The translations under genes and the position numbers were made by a program. From Patagioenas fasciata (taxonomy: Eukaryota > Chordata > Aves > Columbiformes > Columbidae): a stretch of 64,000 nt of DNA. Below are positions 23,901 to 38,900 of the stretch, one piece after another. The stretch lies in the NCBI RefSeq assembly GCF_037038585.1, contig NC_092520.1, forward strand, positions 194,129,604 through 194,193,603, written 5' to 3'. The notes beneath the pieces were generated by a model, which saw only the letters and a program-made list of their open reading frames with translations, ran no database searches and was not told the DNA's origin. The stretch's first letter is position 1, and each line of letters begins with the position of its first letter.

Positions 23901-26900
23901 AAGTTACTACTGAAGTATCTGCACAAACTTCTAGCTCCTTATGATAAAACAATTTAGATGGCAAGGCAAGCAATGCTGAATGGGACCTGTAGTTCTTTAC
24001 AAGTTTTGTGATCTGCAAAGACAAAAACCAAAATCCACAACTGAAACAGATAATTATGTAGACTTCACAGTATACAACTCCCAAGCAGATACTACTTCAC
24101 CATTCTCTAGCATTTAGTTTTGATAGAGCTGCCGAAAAACTGTATTAAAGGCAAAAAACTGCAGGTGTGATCTTCTATAAGAAAATACTAAACAAAAAGA
24201 GTTTAAATAACATATCTTTCCTCCAAAGATGAAAAAAATGAACTGAATGTACATGAGAGATTAATTGGTCATTTGCCAGTTCCATTCTCCAGGCACATTC
24301 ATTGTTCTTGAGAATCAGACTTTTTATGATGTTTCCATGGACATAATCTGTTTTTCTGAGGAATTCTTGACAGGCAGAAAGGGAACATGAGAACAGATGA
24401 TAGAAACTGGCTTTACAAACAAGAAATGCATGTCTTTAAATGAAAGAATGGCCTTAAGGAAGCATTCCAGTCAGTAATACACAGGTCAAAAACACACCAT
24501 ACGTCCTGTAAAAAAAACTAACACGAGTTATTCAAGCCCAATGGTATCCTTAAAGCCCTCACATGTCCTATTCTCTCATGATGCCAATTCTCTTTAAGCA
24601 TTGCATAAGGAACACAACAATGTAAGTTTGCCACAACGGATTTTACAAGGAAGCATGATGGGTTTTTCAGTAGGCTGAACCCAGCCTAAAGCCTAGGGCC
24701 AAACATCCCCGCTCTCCCCCTTCAGTCCACTACCAGATTTCCATGTACGCAGAGGAGAGGGGGTCAACTAGTCATCTCTTGCTCTCGCTTTAATTCTTTA
24801 AAATATATTACCACAAGAGTGGGAAGGCATCTTAAGTTTAACTTTAGCTCTGTATTTCAGATTCAACCATTAATTTAAAGCAGCTGAAACATCTGCCACC
24901 AAACACAGACTTTAGGTGTTTCACCATACAAGAACTCTGGGAAGCTGTCCTTCCGCAGAAGAGGTGGTAAAGTTTTTTTTCCATTCCTGAAACAAAGTCT
25001 ACAAATTTAATCTTTATGTTTAAAGAGAAAGCTGTTTTTTCACGTTAAAAGTACTAGTTGTACTTGTTAATTTGTGGAAAATTGAGTTATGAAGTTATGA
25101 AGCAAACATGGACAAAGGAGAAGGAAGGTAATTTTAAGCCATTATTTAGAAGGCCGCTTTGTGCGCCATATTTAACTTATGCTTCCTTAAGAACAGAGAA
25201 CCTCTTCAAAGAAGTGTTTTTAAAAATGCTGGAAGGCTCAGCATTCTTGCTATTTGGAGTATATACTCAGAATAATCAAACTTTCCTAAAGAACTAATGC
25301 TCAAACTGGATTTATCACTAAGCATCAGGGAGCAAAATGGTGCTAAGGAAACAGCAGGAACAAGAGTTTCTCCTTTTTTTTTTGATTTAGATGAAAAAAA
25401 TAGTTGCAATTTTAGTTTTACTCACCAATAAAGGATTATATGCTCCACAGGCACTAAAAGCATCCTCATCTCTCAGATATAACTCTCTTGATGTCAGTCT
25501 TTCCAGCAAGGAGATATTTAATCCAAAACTCCACGCAATTTTAGATTTTATTACTGGCCCTAACTGCTTTGGATCTCCAACAAGAACTATCTGTATACGC
25601 AATTAAAAAATCCATATTGTATTAAAACAGTTATTAAAAAGTGTAGTTTCAATAACATCATACACACACCTCAGAATTCAAAGGTCAGTTTATATCAAAT
25701 ATTCAAATTTTCTTTACAAACAGAAGAGATGTTTGGAGAAGGGTTAAGCCCAGAACAGGAGTATATTTGTTGTCTTAAACTAAGAAAGCATATTTTTATT
25801 TTAACATCTTCCACATACTGAATCCTGTCCTACCAACATAAACTTGATTTAGATGCAAACCCAGTGTTTAACTGTGGGAAATGGATATTGTGCATGAGTA
25901 AGGTTCACTACAAGTACTCAGAATTCCATACTTGTTACCAGGAAATGGCTGCTTGCATTCTACATCATTCACAAAACTAAAAACAGTAAAAACTTTTCTC
26001 CTTTCAGTAAATGATGCTACAAGAATTACCTGTCCATTAGCTTCTGAAATCAACCCAATAGGAATCAGGCTCTCTGGTTCACTTGCTTGTCCTGCCTCAT
26101 CCAGAATCACATGAGTGAAGTGTCCAAGCCTTGAATTAAATGACATGAACCCAAAACAGGGCTATTGTCAGATTAGTTCATTCTGCCACCCTGTGGTTGA
26201 CCTCAGCAGTTCTGTTAACTTCCTTGTCAAGTGTGCCAAGCAACTCCACACACAGAGACAAATGGCTATTTTCAACACAGAATATAGAAAAAACAATCCA
26301 GTAACTTTGTCATCTTCGATTTTGCTTACATACTCCATTATACACAGCCACTGGTTATCTTAATGAAAGCATTATTTATACCAAGGTTAAGACTCTTTGA
26401 AAAGCTATCCCATTTCTTAATTTTCTTCAGGTATTTAATTAGAACAACACACTTGGTATAGCAAAGAAAGTCCCCAGGCCTTGTTTCTACCAAACAACTC
26501 AATGTTCTTTTATAAAGTTAAAATCAAAATCAGATGAATCTTTAGTTAACAGCACTTGACAAGGTGCTTGCTTACAGTAAGTAAAGGTGACTTGATAAAA
26601 ACCAAATACAATATAGTTTTTAGTGTGACTGTCATTTTGAGCCAAAATGATTGTCAACAGCGACATAACTTCCAAGGCTCCTGCTAATAGTGGAGGAGAA
26701 GTTATGTCCAAAGTTTTTAGCTTTACTCAAGATAACTCTGAAATTTACTATGGAGAAAGTCTCTGCTGAAAGATTACTAAAACCAAGTAGTTTGCTAGGA
26801 AGACGACTTCAAACTAGAGGTAGCACATGCAATGGACTGTATTAAAACAGCTCAAGTTATAGTACAGAGGGTATCTAAAAGCTCTGGGTTTTGTAGCATC

Positions 26901-29900
26901 CAGCTCAGTGATATTCCTCTCTATAGTACTTTACCGTATTTCTGCTTGATAAAACATTCCTGCACTGCTGCATGTGGTAACTATTATTCTGAACCACGAT
27001 GCTTTTGAAATATCTTCACCATCTTTGCAGTAAGGTTTCACCACATCATCAATTTGCTGCAGGAACAAAAAGGTATTTTGTCAAACAAAATGCTCCTCTA
27101 GAACTAAACGTTTTAATTTGAATAAAAAAGCCTACAGAAAACTATTTTAGAAGGTGAGTAAAACACTTTGATTTAGACCCATTCACACACCAAAATGAAT
27201 TCATCATTAACTTTCCCAAACAAAGCAGCACATATAATAAAGAAAGCACAGATGTCTTGCATAAGGATCAAAACTGAATATATGGATGTTCCATGTACAT
27301 GCATATGTAAATATACACATGTGTGTGTACTGTATAAAGATGACACACCTATTTGCTTACTTTTCTGTGTAAGTAGTCTTTATTTGGAGACAAAGGCTTG
27401 ACTTCAGTAACAGATTTTAGGATTGCTTTGTAATCCAAAACATCTTACCACATTAAAAACCCCACTAACAGGTACAGGCCGCTTGTGGAGTTAAGCACTG
27501 CAGGAAGAAGGTTAAGATTCTACAGTCATACAATTCAACTAAGGACCATGACCAACATTTTCCAGTTAATCTTCTGGAAGAGCTAATGCGTTTGTACTTC
27601 GGATCCTGAACAAGCCTAACCACCACTGACGGTTACATTAAATCAGTATTTTAATATCAAATTATTAACATAGAAATATGAACTGACAGATGTCTATAAT
27701 ATTTACCTCTTCTGACCTGCAGCTAGCATTAACTCTGACCATAGCTCCCGGTTTTAACAGATTGCTTTGATGCAGCCGCATGCATATCAGATCTGTTGCA
27801 GCATTTGATGGCGCACAAACTAAAATTCGACTATCTGGTAGAGTATAATGTATCTACATTAAAGAAGATGGACATTAAAAAAAAGGTTTAGAGAAGAAGC
27901 AGTAGCACAAATGTGCCCATTTCACTAAATACAGAATCCAAATGAGTTTTGCATACATTATATTCATCTATCCTTTTGCAGTTCAAGAACATCAAGTCTT
28001 GACAGCCATGACTAAGTGTTCCCAAACAGAGTGTACCAACAGCAGAACTAATTAATGGTTACCATATTAATGTATATTGGGGCTTTGTGAATGTATTACG
28101 CACTACTGGAATCAGAAGTTAGATATTGTTCACTAAAGCTTTAAAGACAAAGACAGACAAGGAGACTTGAAAATAAGCCATTCAAGAGTTCTCTTTAATT
28201 CATATCAAGATTTATCCTCTTTCACAAAGCCACAGAAAATGATGTTAAAAAGACTGTTTTGAGATCTCCTTGTGAAAAAAAAAATGGTACTTGCAGAATT
28301 ACTGTAAGTGTTCCAACAGTGAAAAGATTAGAGATGACTGATTTGTCATCCACCATTACCTGTAAAATAGCTTCAATTACTGTTACTGTTTTTCCAGTTC
28401 CTGGTGGTCCAAAGAGAACATAAGGTGTTGGACGACATTCACCACTCAGTATCCTCCTCACTGCCAGTTTCTGCTGCTCATTCAGCATAGGATTGAAAAA
28501 TTCACCAGCTTTCTGTTTAAGTGTCACAGATTCACCAACTATAATGAAGATAAGCATGTATTAAAACTCCATATAAATATTATTAACATATGTAGATTAA
28601 AGCAATTCCAATTCACAATATGCTTCAAAAAGTGTTCATTTTCCTTATGTGGTAACAACTAATGAATTTCTCAAAAATTCTGATTTCACAGAATAGCATG
28701 TAGAAAATAAGTCATATTTCAGAAGTGTATCAGATCTTTAATCAAATTGAAGGCCAGAAAAGGACTATGATTACATAACCCAACAATTTTTAAAACCTCT
28801 TGTTCAGTAATTTTAGCATCAAGTTAACTTTTGTCCTAGAATAGCAAAATTTCAGTAACTTTCAGTAAATGGTACTTCAGGGATAATACCAGTACTACAT
28901 GAATAGTAGTAAATCATGATTACTGACATTTTTTTCTTAGTCCTGTCTGAACTAGTGTAGCTTTAGCTTTCCACAGCAGAATCTTATCAACCCTTAGACA
29001 GAAGTGCATTCTAGGTATTCCATTCTGTATTTCTTTAGGCATCCTATTGCTACAAAGTGATAAAATCAGCCTCTTTGGCAATTAAGTACACTGATATTTA
29101 AAGCTGCACTTTCTAGAAAAGCATAGGAATGATCTGGGCTTTCTGAAAACTTTTCTAAAGTTTTAGCATCTTTGTCAAAGTACCTATCCCAAGGATGAGA
29201 CATAGTATCCCAGTAACAAGTCAAACTTTGAACATGAGCAAAAATTTTCCAGTAGACGACTGGGAAATGACAATATAGTGAGCACAAAATATAACACTAA
29301 TTGTTTGCTGTCCCCTCCCTGAAAGTGTTCAAGACAAGGTTGGATGGGGCTTTGGGCAACCTGATCTAGTGGAAGGTATCCTTACCCAAGGCAAGGGGGC
29401 TGGAACTAGATGATCTCTAAGGTCCCTTCCAACACAAACCATTCTATGATCCCATAATATGAATGAGAGATGTTGAAGTAATCCACAGAAAGACTCCAAA
29501 AAAACTTCCTGCTAGTACTGTTCTATAATTTGTCTTTAAAAGACAGAGCACAAGGACACCTAAAAGGTACCTTAGCCCTGATGTACTGAAGGGATCGCAA
29601 TGCTGAACTGTCTCTAATGCAAAGTATTAAAGTATACCAAGTTGGCTTGCTTGCGCAGGTACTGTCATCGCATTGGTTTTGTTCATCTCCCTTGATGCCA
29701 CACATTTTGCCTGTTTGTTCTGCATTTTTTTGACCTGAAAACAGCAAGATAAATGCATTTATAACCTTAATATGACAGACAGCTATCTTCACTAACACTT
29801 TTCAAGTTTCCAGGCTTTAATTTTCCTATTAAATAGCATTATCCCATTTAATACCTACTGTGAAGACAAAGTAGTAGAAGGTGCTAGGAATTCCCACCTT

Positions 29901-32900
29901 AAATTTAAGATTTGTACAAGTTTGGCTTAACATTAAACATCTATTTCACAAATGCTTTGCAGGTTTAGACGAGGATTTTGAAGCCATAGCTAAGTAACTT
30001 GCTTCCTTCCACAAAAGCTAATGTTCACATTCCATACTAGTAAGCAAGACAATATTTTTCAGATTGCAGCATGAGAGAAAACTGCTGGTAGGGAATGTGG
30101 TGCTTGCAAGGTTCTGGACCAGATTCCTTGGTCATCTCAACAATTTTGATCCTAACTGAGCAAAGTGATGAGCATTAGAGGTTGATTACTCCTCCTTGTA
30201 CAGGACAGAGGTATCATCCAGAGATGTCTGCTGCTTCCCCAATGCCATGATGTCATGGAAAGACTACAAGGCTCATTTAGTCCTTCTGAATACTCCCCCT
30301 TTGCTGCCCACCCAAGTGGGCACTACTGACACCTTGAACAGATCAGGGTGGGATCATACATCTATGCAGTAAGCATGAGAGGTCCAGGCCATGATCTCCA
30401 CCATCCTTTTAGTCAAAAAAGGCCCAAGTAGACATAGGCACCTTGCAGAACAGTAACTAGCTGTGCAGCTGCTCTCCTCAGCATGGCTCTGGGTCTACGT
30501 GCAGGAGGAAGACTAGGTAACCTTCTGAACTCCTTTCTAAGACAGATATCTACATTTTCTACATATAATTTAACTAGCAGTTAAGAAACATGGGTAAATC
30601 AACTCAGAACAGGATGATTATTCCCTGCCACAGTAACAGGACTTAAGTATTTACTCAACAGTAGCTACAAAAACTAGTCTAAGGCAAATCTGACAATTCC
30701 AATTATAATTATACAGTTTTTTATAAGCACTTTCAATTTCAGATGATAATGTTAGCTTAATAATATCAGTTACCATAAAATGCCCTGTCCCCAGGCAGTA
30801 AACAAAAGCGTCTGTCATCAGAAAGCAGCAGAATACACCTTGGATTCTTTGATACTTCACTATGCAAATCCTTCCTATCAATAGCTGCAGAGTAGGTATC
30901 TGTTACCAATCTGAACAGCATTCAGCATTTTAAGGAACATACACAGAAATACCTTACTTTCCTGCTGGGAACACTGTTCAAGTCCATCATCAACAACACA
31001 ATACTCAGTAGTATTCTGGGTCTTGATAGCTTGTGGTGATTTTAAGACAAGTCTTTCTGGAAATAACACTTCAAATTTAGAAGAGAAAGAGAAATTTGAA
31101 AGTTACACAAACACTTCGCATGTTTCACTGACTACCCTGCTGCTGATACATCAGTTTGCTCTTAGTTGCCTAAACTTGTTTATTAGAACTAATGTAACAG
31201 TGGTCAAGATCTGTATGAAGTTCATATGGATCATTCTACTAAATCATAAAAAAAATCCCAGTACATCTTAATAAATGCTGAGGTAACACAAAACATTGCC
31301 ATTTCAGTTGCCATTATTTTAACAGTATGATTTCTACAGTTTTTATTGGCTTAAGCAGTTCACAGAAGTTTGTTTACACTCCTCTCCCCTATGATCACCA
31401 ACAGATTAAATGATTCTAATGATACCTACACTAGATTCAGAGGTTTTTTTTAATACAGAAAACTCCAAGAACAAACTACAATACATTCCCCTCTCAGTAT
31501 GCCCTGATGTGAAAGAACCATAAAACACAAGACTGCCCACAAACAAACTCCTCTAGATAGTTTCAGTTAATTGAAGTGTACCTTTTTCACCCAGGTAGAC
31601 AGCTTGCTCAATTGCCAAGTGGCATCGCCTGCTAGTAGTCCTGTTACCAGAATACAAATTTGTACATTAAAGCTTATATATCCTTAAGCTTCAACAGCAC
31701 ACACCTGCAAGGTACCCAGTATTTATTATGCACCAAGGCATATAAAGTTAAGAGTTTTTATATAAAACCTCTTTTTTTTTTTTCAAGAAGCATCTATTGA
31801 GAAATATGCTGCAGAAGTGCCCATCAACAGCTTTGCTATCTCTTCAGTGAGATAAAGATGGCCCTGTGTTCCAGACTTAAGTAGTCTTTCAAGGAAGCTC
31901 CCTGCAAAGCTGATTTTACAGAGATTAAGCAACTATATACAGATAATAACATCCCATGAAGAAAAGTAAAAAAGGATGGGTGGTTAACATTTTTTTAGAT
32001 AGTCTTACAGCCATATTGGTATTTTTCTTAAAGAAAAAACAAAACAGAACAACAATCCCAAAACAAACACCCTACCTCATTCTCTACCATTTCATTGTCT
32101 GGTATTGGTGTAATTAATTATAGAGTCTTCAGATAAGAATTCTTTGTACACAGTGATTACAATAGCAGTCTTTTACCAATGAGTGTAGTGGCAAAGGTGT
32201 GTTGAGGGAAAGAGGTGAAAGAATTGGCAAGATCTTATCTTATGTCTTTCTTCTATCTGTATCCACCAAAACAACCAGCTGACAATCATGTATATTTTAA
32301 AAGTCACTTTTAGAGGAATCATTAAATGCAGCCTTTTGGAAACTTAAATACCTGCAGTGAACAAATTCAACATCCATGGGTTCCAAATTGTAAGCCTGTT
32401 CAAAGTCTGCATTAAGTTTAAGAGTAACATCTTCATTACATATCTGTTGCAAAGATAAAAGTCAGTTTACTGGTGGAAGTTTAGTAATTTAAACACAAAG
32501 GAGCATCTGTGAAAGCACTGAACACCCCATCAACTCCAAATAGAACATCTAGGTTTACCCACTATCAACATATTGCATATCTAGATCGAAATGCTTTCAG
32601 AGCAGATAAAGATTATAATCTAGAAAGAACAGGGAAAGCAGTGTCTTAAAAACAGAATAAAAATACAATATCACCACTCAGCATTTAGATAAGTTTAGCT
32701 TCCCAAAAGTCAGGGTAAATCGGCCTTTAACTCCATAAATTGCCAGCTTCCCCTTTGAAACCTGTGAACCCCATATTTTCAACAGAATATACACCTTACT
32801 TACCTCAGTAATATAGGCAACATACTCTATTATATGATCAGAGTAGACCTGACTTTTCAGTATCACCTTATCACCTAATCGTAAACAAAGTTAAAAGGCA

Positions 32901-35900
32901 ACAGTGTTACAAGGAATAGTAAAATTCTCCCCACAGCAATTAATTTCTTCCTCTTCTGTATGGTTAAACTAAGAATTTGCAGGATGCTAGATGTTAATGA
33001 ACTTTAGAAGATGTTCCTGCTCATCGCAGGGGAGTTGGACTAGATGACATTGAAAGGGCCCTTCCAATCAAAACTATTCTACAATTCAAAGTTTCTGTAT
33101 TCATGAGTACCCATTTTGAAATGCCACAAGCAGTTACATATTGAAAAGGTACCTAATATTGATGCCTTCAGACAACAGCTCCTGAAAACATGCATTATAT
33201 TATTTGAATTTCTGAATTAAATTTTAACTACTTTCCCAGCTTTCTATACATCTGCTGTCGTTGAAGTTATTACTACATTGCACAGTTTATTTCTACTGAA
33301 ATCCTCACCAATTTTTGTACATGAAAAATCCTGATGTATTGGAACATGTGTAAGGACACATACAACACTGCTGCAGACAGCAGCCAGTGTAAGACACAGA
33401 GACTACCAGTGCAATCTGCCTGTCTAATAGCCTAAACTAATAACATTGTGTTCAAATATATGAAAGACTTCTTTAAACAAATAAATAAGCACTAGAGTTT
33501 GTATTGCACTGAAAATATTGATCAACATGTTATTTGGCTTTATCTCACATTAATCATTACCTGTAACCAGGTGAGGTCTGCCCTCTTCCACTCCTGGCAC
33601 TTCCAACACTAACAAGTTCCCATTCCTTTTCAAAATAACTCCACTCATATTGAAGTCTTTTATTTCCATTTCTGCATAGATCTCTTCAAGCCACAAGAGA
33701 GTAGAAAAGTTGGCTTTATAATTATTTAGATTAAGTTGCTGAAAAACAAAACAGTATACACTGTCATTGTAACTTCTACATTAAGATACGGAACCCACTC
33801 TTAACTTTATACAAAACATCTCAAGACAGACTGAACAGCAACTGGGTTGCCAATTAAGGCATCTAAATATACATGTCTATACATTAGCTAATATTTTAAA
33901 CTCCCCCACTAGTCAAAGAAGAATTAGTACAGTCCTTGGAGCTTAGATACAAAAGCCAATAAGTTGAAAGGTTAACCAAGTCTCTCCCTACTACAATGGC
34001 AGTTTCAACATGTGAATTCCAAGGCAGTCTACAAACTGAATGCTATGCTCAGCAATCCCAGAGAGCATAAAATCTAAGTACACTGGGCAGAGATGGGTAA
34101 ACAGATAGTCATGTCAGTCTTGGCCATGGCTGGTGATTACACAATTTATAGCAAGCTGAAAGAAGCTAAACTTTCTACCTCTTCAGTGAGATGCACTAAG
34201 CTCTGAGGGATTCTCCAACAGCACAAAGCTCTATTTAAAGCTCTATCTAAACAAGTGATAGCACAGAATGCTTTCTATTGATATCTTCTCACTAAAATAC
34301 AAGGCAAGTGAGTATTGCTTTCTGGAGCAGACTTAAAACAGTCACCAATATAAGACAGAACTTAAGGTGTGGCTAAAAAGGTTACCTTTAATGGCAGAGT
34401 TTCCATACAGAAGTATTTCAAGTACTACAGTTTTATTTACTTTTTGAGAGAGGATCACTAACCTGCTGTCTCTCAATGCTGTGACCTCAGGTTTTGTGTG
34501 AGTTGTTTAGAAAACAGGCAACATAGCCTTTTAAGATTTTTGAAAAATTAAGTATCAGACCCAGTGTGTAAGTCCTTAAAAAGTTAGGAGGGAAAAATCA
34601 AACAAGCAAACAAAGTTTCAGCAAAGCTCTACCAGAAATCAGAACAAAGTTTTGGAGAAGACATCACTCTAGTATTCCTCTTAGACTTCAATGCATTTCA
34701 AAATAGATATACTTGTGGGAAGAATTTGAGCAAGCCGTAGTGAACTAAAATTAGAGAATTTTTTAAAACAAAGTTTAGAACAAGCAGAAAAGAATCCTCT
34801 GTTATTGAAATAACTGCAGAATTTCTGCTTTCATTTGCTATGAAACAACTGCTGGACTACTGCTCTGACATTCTAAAACCACTTTCCAATGATGCCTAAA
34901 AAGAGTGAAGAAGAAACTTTGTTCAGATCCTGTAATACCTCCTCCTTCCCCCGCAACTTCTACTCCCTTTTCAGTTTTTCACATTTACACTTCTGTGCTC
35001 TTATAAGCTTAGATTCTGGGATGTACTGAAATCCAAGGAAGTTATGGTATACAGACTAAAGTGGTAAAGTCTACTCAGCAGCAGCATTACATAATCACTT
35101 ACACTAAGGGCTACACATATTTGCTAAATTAAGGCCAACTTGAACACACATATACATAAAATACATTTTCTTATATAAACCTACAGTGGCATACCTCTGC
35201 TAGGAGTGGCTGAAAGGTCAGTATGTCTACGTTCTGCTCCACACATTTTCTTAACTCATCTGGTATGGTATAAGATGGGAGAAAGCTTGGCAACCGCCTT
35301 CTGCCATTTCTGAAAACACAAGTGTATGACATATTCAGTTTTCTCCAATTATACATGTGAAAACCAGTTAAAGAATATGCCACATCATCGAGTCTATAAA
35401 ACCAAAACACACACCACATGACAGACACATTGAATCAAGAAGTTTCGTACAGTGGGAAGAAAGAAATTGTTCCAGTTACAGATTATTTGAAAGCATTGTG
35501 CATCTGCTTTTCCAGATTAGGGATATTTTTATAACTAACTGTAAGTATAATGGAAGCTTAATTGCAAAAGGAAAAGTTCTGAACAAAAAGAGATTTATCA
35601 GATACATATAGATGGCAAAGTTGCTTGAGGAGTGACAATGCTCTCAGAACTTTTTTTCCATCTTTTTTCTTAACAACACAATTGTTACTTGTAGATTACT
35701 ATGCAACAGTGTTTATCCCCTCATTCTACAGTAGAAAGAGCTCATTTGACAAATCTACAAAGAAATCAAGCAGTTCATTTCTAAAACAACCCCTTCTTAT
35801 CAGTAATGTTCACATTTTCCTTGTTTACAACATACATATATAAAGATGCACAGACTCTCACAGTTCATCAGCATTACAGAACAGATATACCAATACTTAA

Positions 35901-38900
35901 CAGAGCAGTATTAGGTAATGTTATTTTTTGCTCTAATTCACAGTACCTTCTGGATTTAGGGGCATCCACTGTTGTCTTCCTTGGCTGAGGTTCTGTGATA
36001 ATTTTAGGTTCTCTTGGAGAAAATGGTTCCAGAGGTGCTATTAGTAATTCTTCTTCAGTTGTTACAACGGCTTCAATATAGCGTCCAATAGTAAAATCAG
36101 AAAAACCAAGCAACAGGAGTTCTTTACTGTATCCAGGATTTCTTCAAATAAGCAGAAGTTATGTTCTTAAAACCATCATGTTCACACTTTGTTTCTAAAA
36201 ATATGGCTGGTGAAAATACAGCTGTAGATTCTCATTTCTATAATATATGAGAACTGCTAGTTTAGGGCAATTCCTCACACTTACTCCCCACCCTTAGTTC
36301 AATCCAGGTATCATAAATAATTAAAACAGTGTAAAAGTCTTGAAGTCCCAGTTTCACCAGAAGCTTGGATAAAAAGCAAGATCCCTTCCCTCAACCTACT
36401 AGGTACATAATTAATACTTCTGTCACAAGGAACACCTTAGAATTGGTTACTAAAAAAGGTATGCCAAACATTTCCAGAGGAACCTGAAACACATCCCTTC
36501 ACTGTTTGTAGCAACAGCTTTGCTCCACCTTGCTTAAGGCTACTCAGAACTGAAGCCTAACTGTAAACACACTAAGCAGATAAAGTAGGAAAGATCTTTT
36601 ATTTCTGATAAATGCACTCTATGTGTAAGCAGAACTTGAGGAGTGACAGAGGGGGAGGGAAAAGTAACTGCTTCTTCAGACTGCTTTCTAAAGAACTTAA
36701 GATAAAAAATGTAACACACACTACATGCTCTGAAATCCTTTGATGAACTCACCCCAGCACTACCCAGAGCCCAACTCTCTCCTTGGCACTGACCGCACTG
36801 TCCAACATGGTTACTACATGCCTGAAGCAAAAGCATCCCAGAAGGATTGCAGCTTACTTTCTCTTTGGCAGGAATACCATTTTTTTCATGCCAACTAACA
36901 CTACCTGCTGAGGTGGAACCTATAGCCTGGTTTTTCCCTGACTCAAACTCAGTACAGACACTGAACCATCCAGATTTATGGTCTAAATTTTAAGTGTCTG
37001 GCAAGCACTTGTTGCCTTCATGCTGCAGCGTTCCATGGAACAGTGTGTGGATTATTATTCTGTGCTGTTAGAAGATCCTCAGACTTTGTGGAAAAAAGAT
37101 GTGTGGAAAGAACAATTTCTATTTCACTGTAGATCTGTAAATGCCACAATGGCAGGTAACGCCTGCAGCTTATCTTTCAAACTGCATCTAAAACATCCTA
37201 AGAAAATTCCTATCCCTTGCCTCATTATTTAAAATGGTAACAGAAGTAGTGTGAAAGTTAATGCAGTGTTACTTTGATGAATGAAGCCATTTAACCTTGT
37301 TTTCCCTACCCAACTTTTAAATTATGATCATAACAATCAACAGTTGTGGTACACAGTTCATAAAGCTATAGCTGGAAGTAACTTAAAAGTACATGAAAGT
37401 AAGCTTTCCAGCATTAGGTTCTTTCTTGAATTCTGAAATCTCAAAGTCACTTTTTATTCTTAACTAAATCCATGAAGTATTTTTGTTTTTCAAGGGTTTT
37501 CTAATATCTGCAAACTACTTCCTCTATAAACTACACCTTCAAGGAAGTAGGGTTTTTGTGTGTGCGTGTGGTTTTGTGCTTTTTTGTTTTGTTGTTTTTG
37601 TTCTGTTCTTGTGGGTTTTTTTTTAATTTCAGGATAGATAATTTGCATTTAGCATTACAGGGCAGGGAAGTTTGCGATCAAGGCATATAGTAACGTGAAT
37701 ATGACATAAGGGTACCCATACTGGAAGAACCGTATCAGACATAACTCCCAGGAAATCTACATTAGCTCTACTGACCACAGAATAATGGGTTTCCTCAAGA
37801 GAATATTAACTAGCTGTATACATTATCTTCACCTTGCTGTGTTTTTTTTTTTAAGTGAAGTTATTTACTCCCACTGTATTTCTTCATTTAGCACTAAATT
37901 TTTCTTTCGACAAAAATCATAACCAAGCATTTAAATACTAATTGTTTTCAAGGTCTAATACAGATTTCCACACCATTTGCTAAAATGTACTTGCTTACTT
38001 TATTGAACATCAAAAAGAACTGTGTCCAAAATAAGGGGCCTATTAAGTCAATTTTTGTTACTTGCTTCCATTGAATCAGTCAGAATCAATGGAAAGAAAT
38101 ACTTACACAGCTGTGCATGTGATCACTATGAACATTTTTCCACCTGCTGGTATGACAATTTCTCCAGTAATATTGACATGCTTTACCAATTGTTCCACAT
38201 CTTCTCTTGGCTCATTTTTGCCATTTTCTAGATTTTCATCTTTCACCAAGGAAAAGCTTTCCTTTGTCCTGGATAAATTTGCATCCTGAGAATTAATTTC
38301 TTCTGTAGTAAACAGATAATAATAAATTCTGTTACCACAATTGCTACAGCTAGTATAGGCAAGTCTTCTCAAACAAACTGTACAGTCTCCTGAGGATTTA
38401 ACACTCAGTATTCAAATGTTAACAATTCACTGTACCTGGAATGAATCCATTCTTCACAACAGATGCATTATTCAATGACTCATATGTTGTTCCTCCACTG
38501 TCATTATATGAATTAATTGCAGCTTTTGAGAGGTTTTCTTGATTTATTGGAAAAGATGACACATACGCTTCTGGGCTGTTCTCACATTTGTGAGGAATCT
38601 GAATACTGAATTGCTTGTCTTTCACCCATCCAGCTAATCTGCAGCTGATTAAGGACTGTGGTACACTCCCTTTATTCCTAGAAATAGTTATGTAATTAAT
38701 TATTAATTAAATGCATAGTTAATGTTCTTGGGAAGTTTAATTCTGCCTGAAGTCAAATACAACTGTTTGCAGCAGATTAGTTCACCATTATATCATAACT
38801 GCTATCAGAACGAAATTACACTGCAGCTTCTAACTCATGAGGACTAGAAGCTCTGTTAAAATATTTCTAGGTCATATTGACTATCATATGAACTATACAT

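Larger units (their letters stand above)
21413..25425 (-). other. MOV10L1: MOV10L1 introns 21-23, nothing else recognised
   Basis: Apart from exons 22 and 23, the sequence is plain AT-rich intron. Confidence 0.55.
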
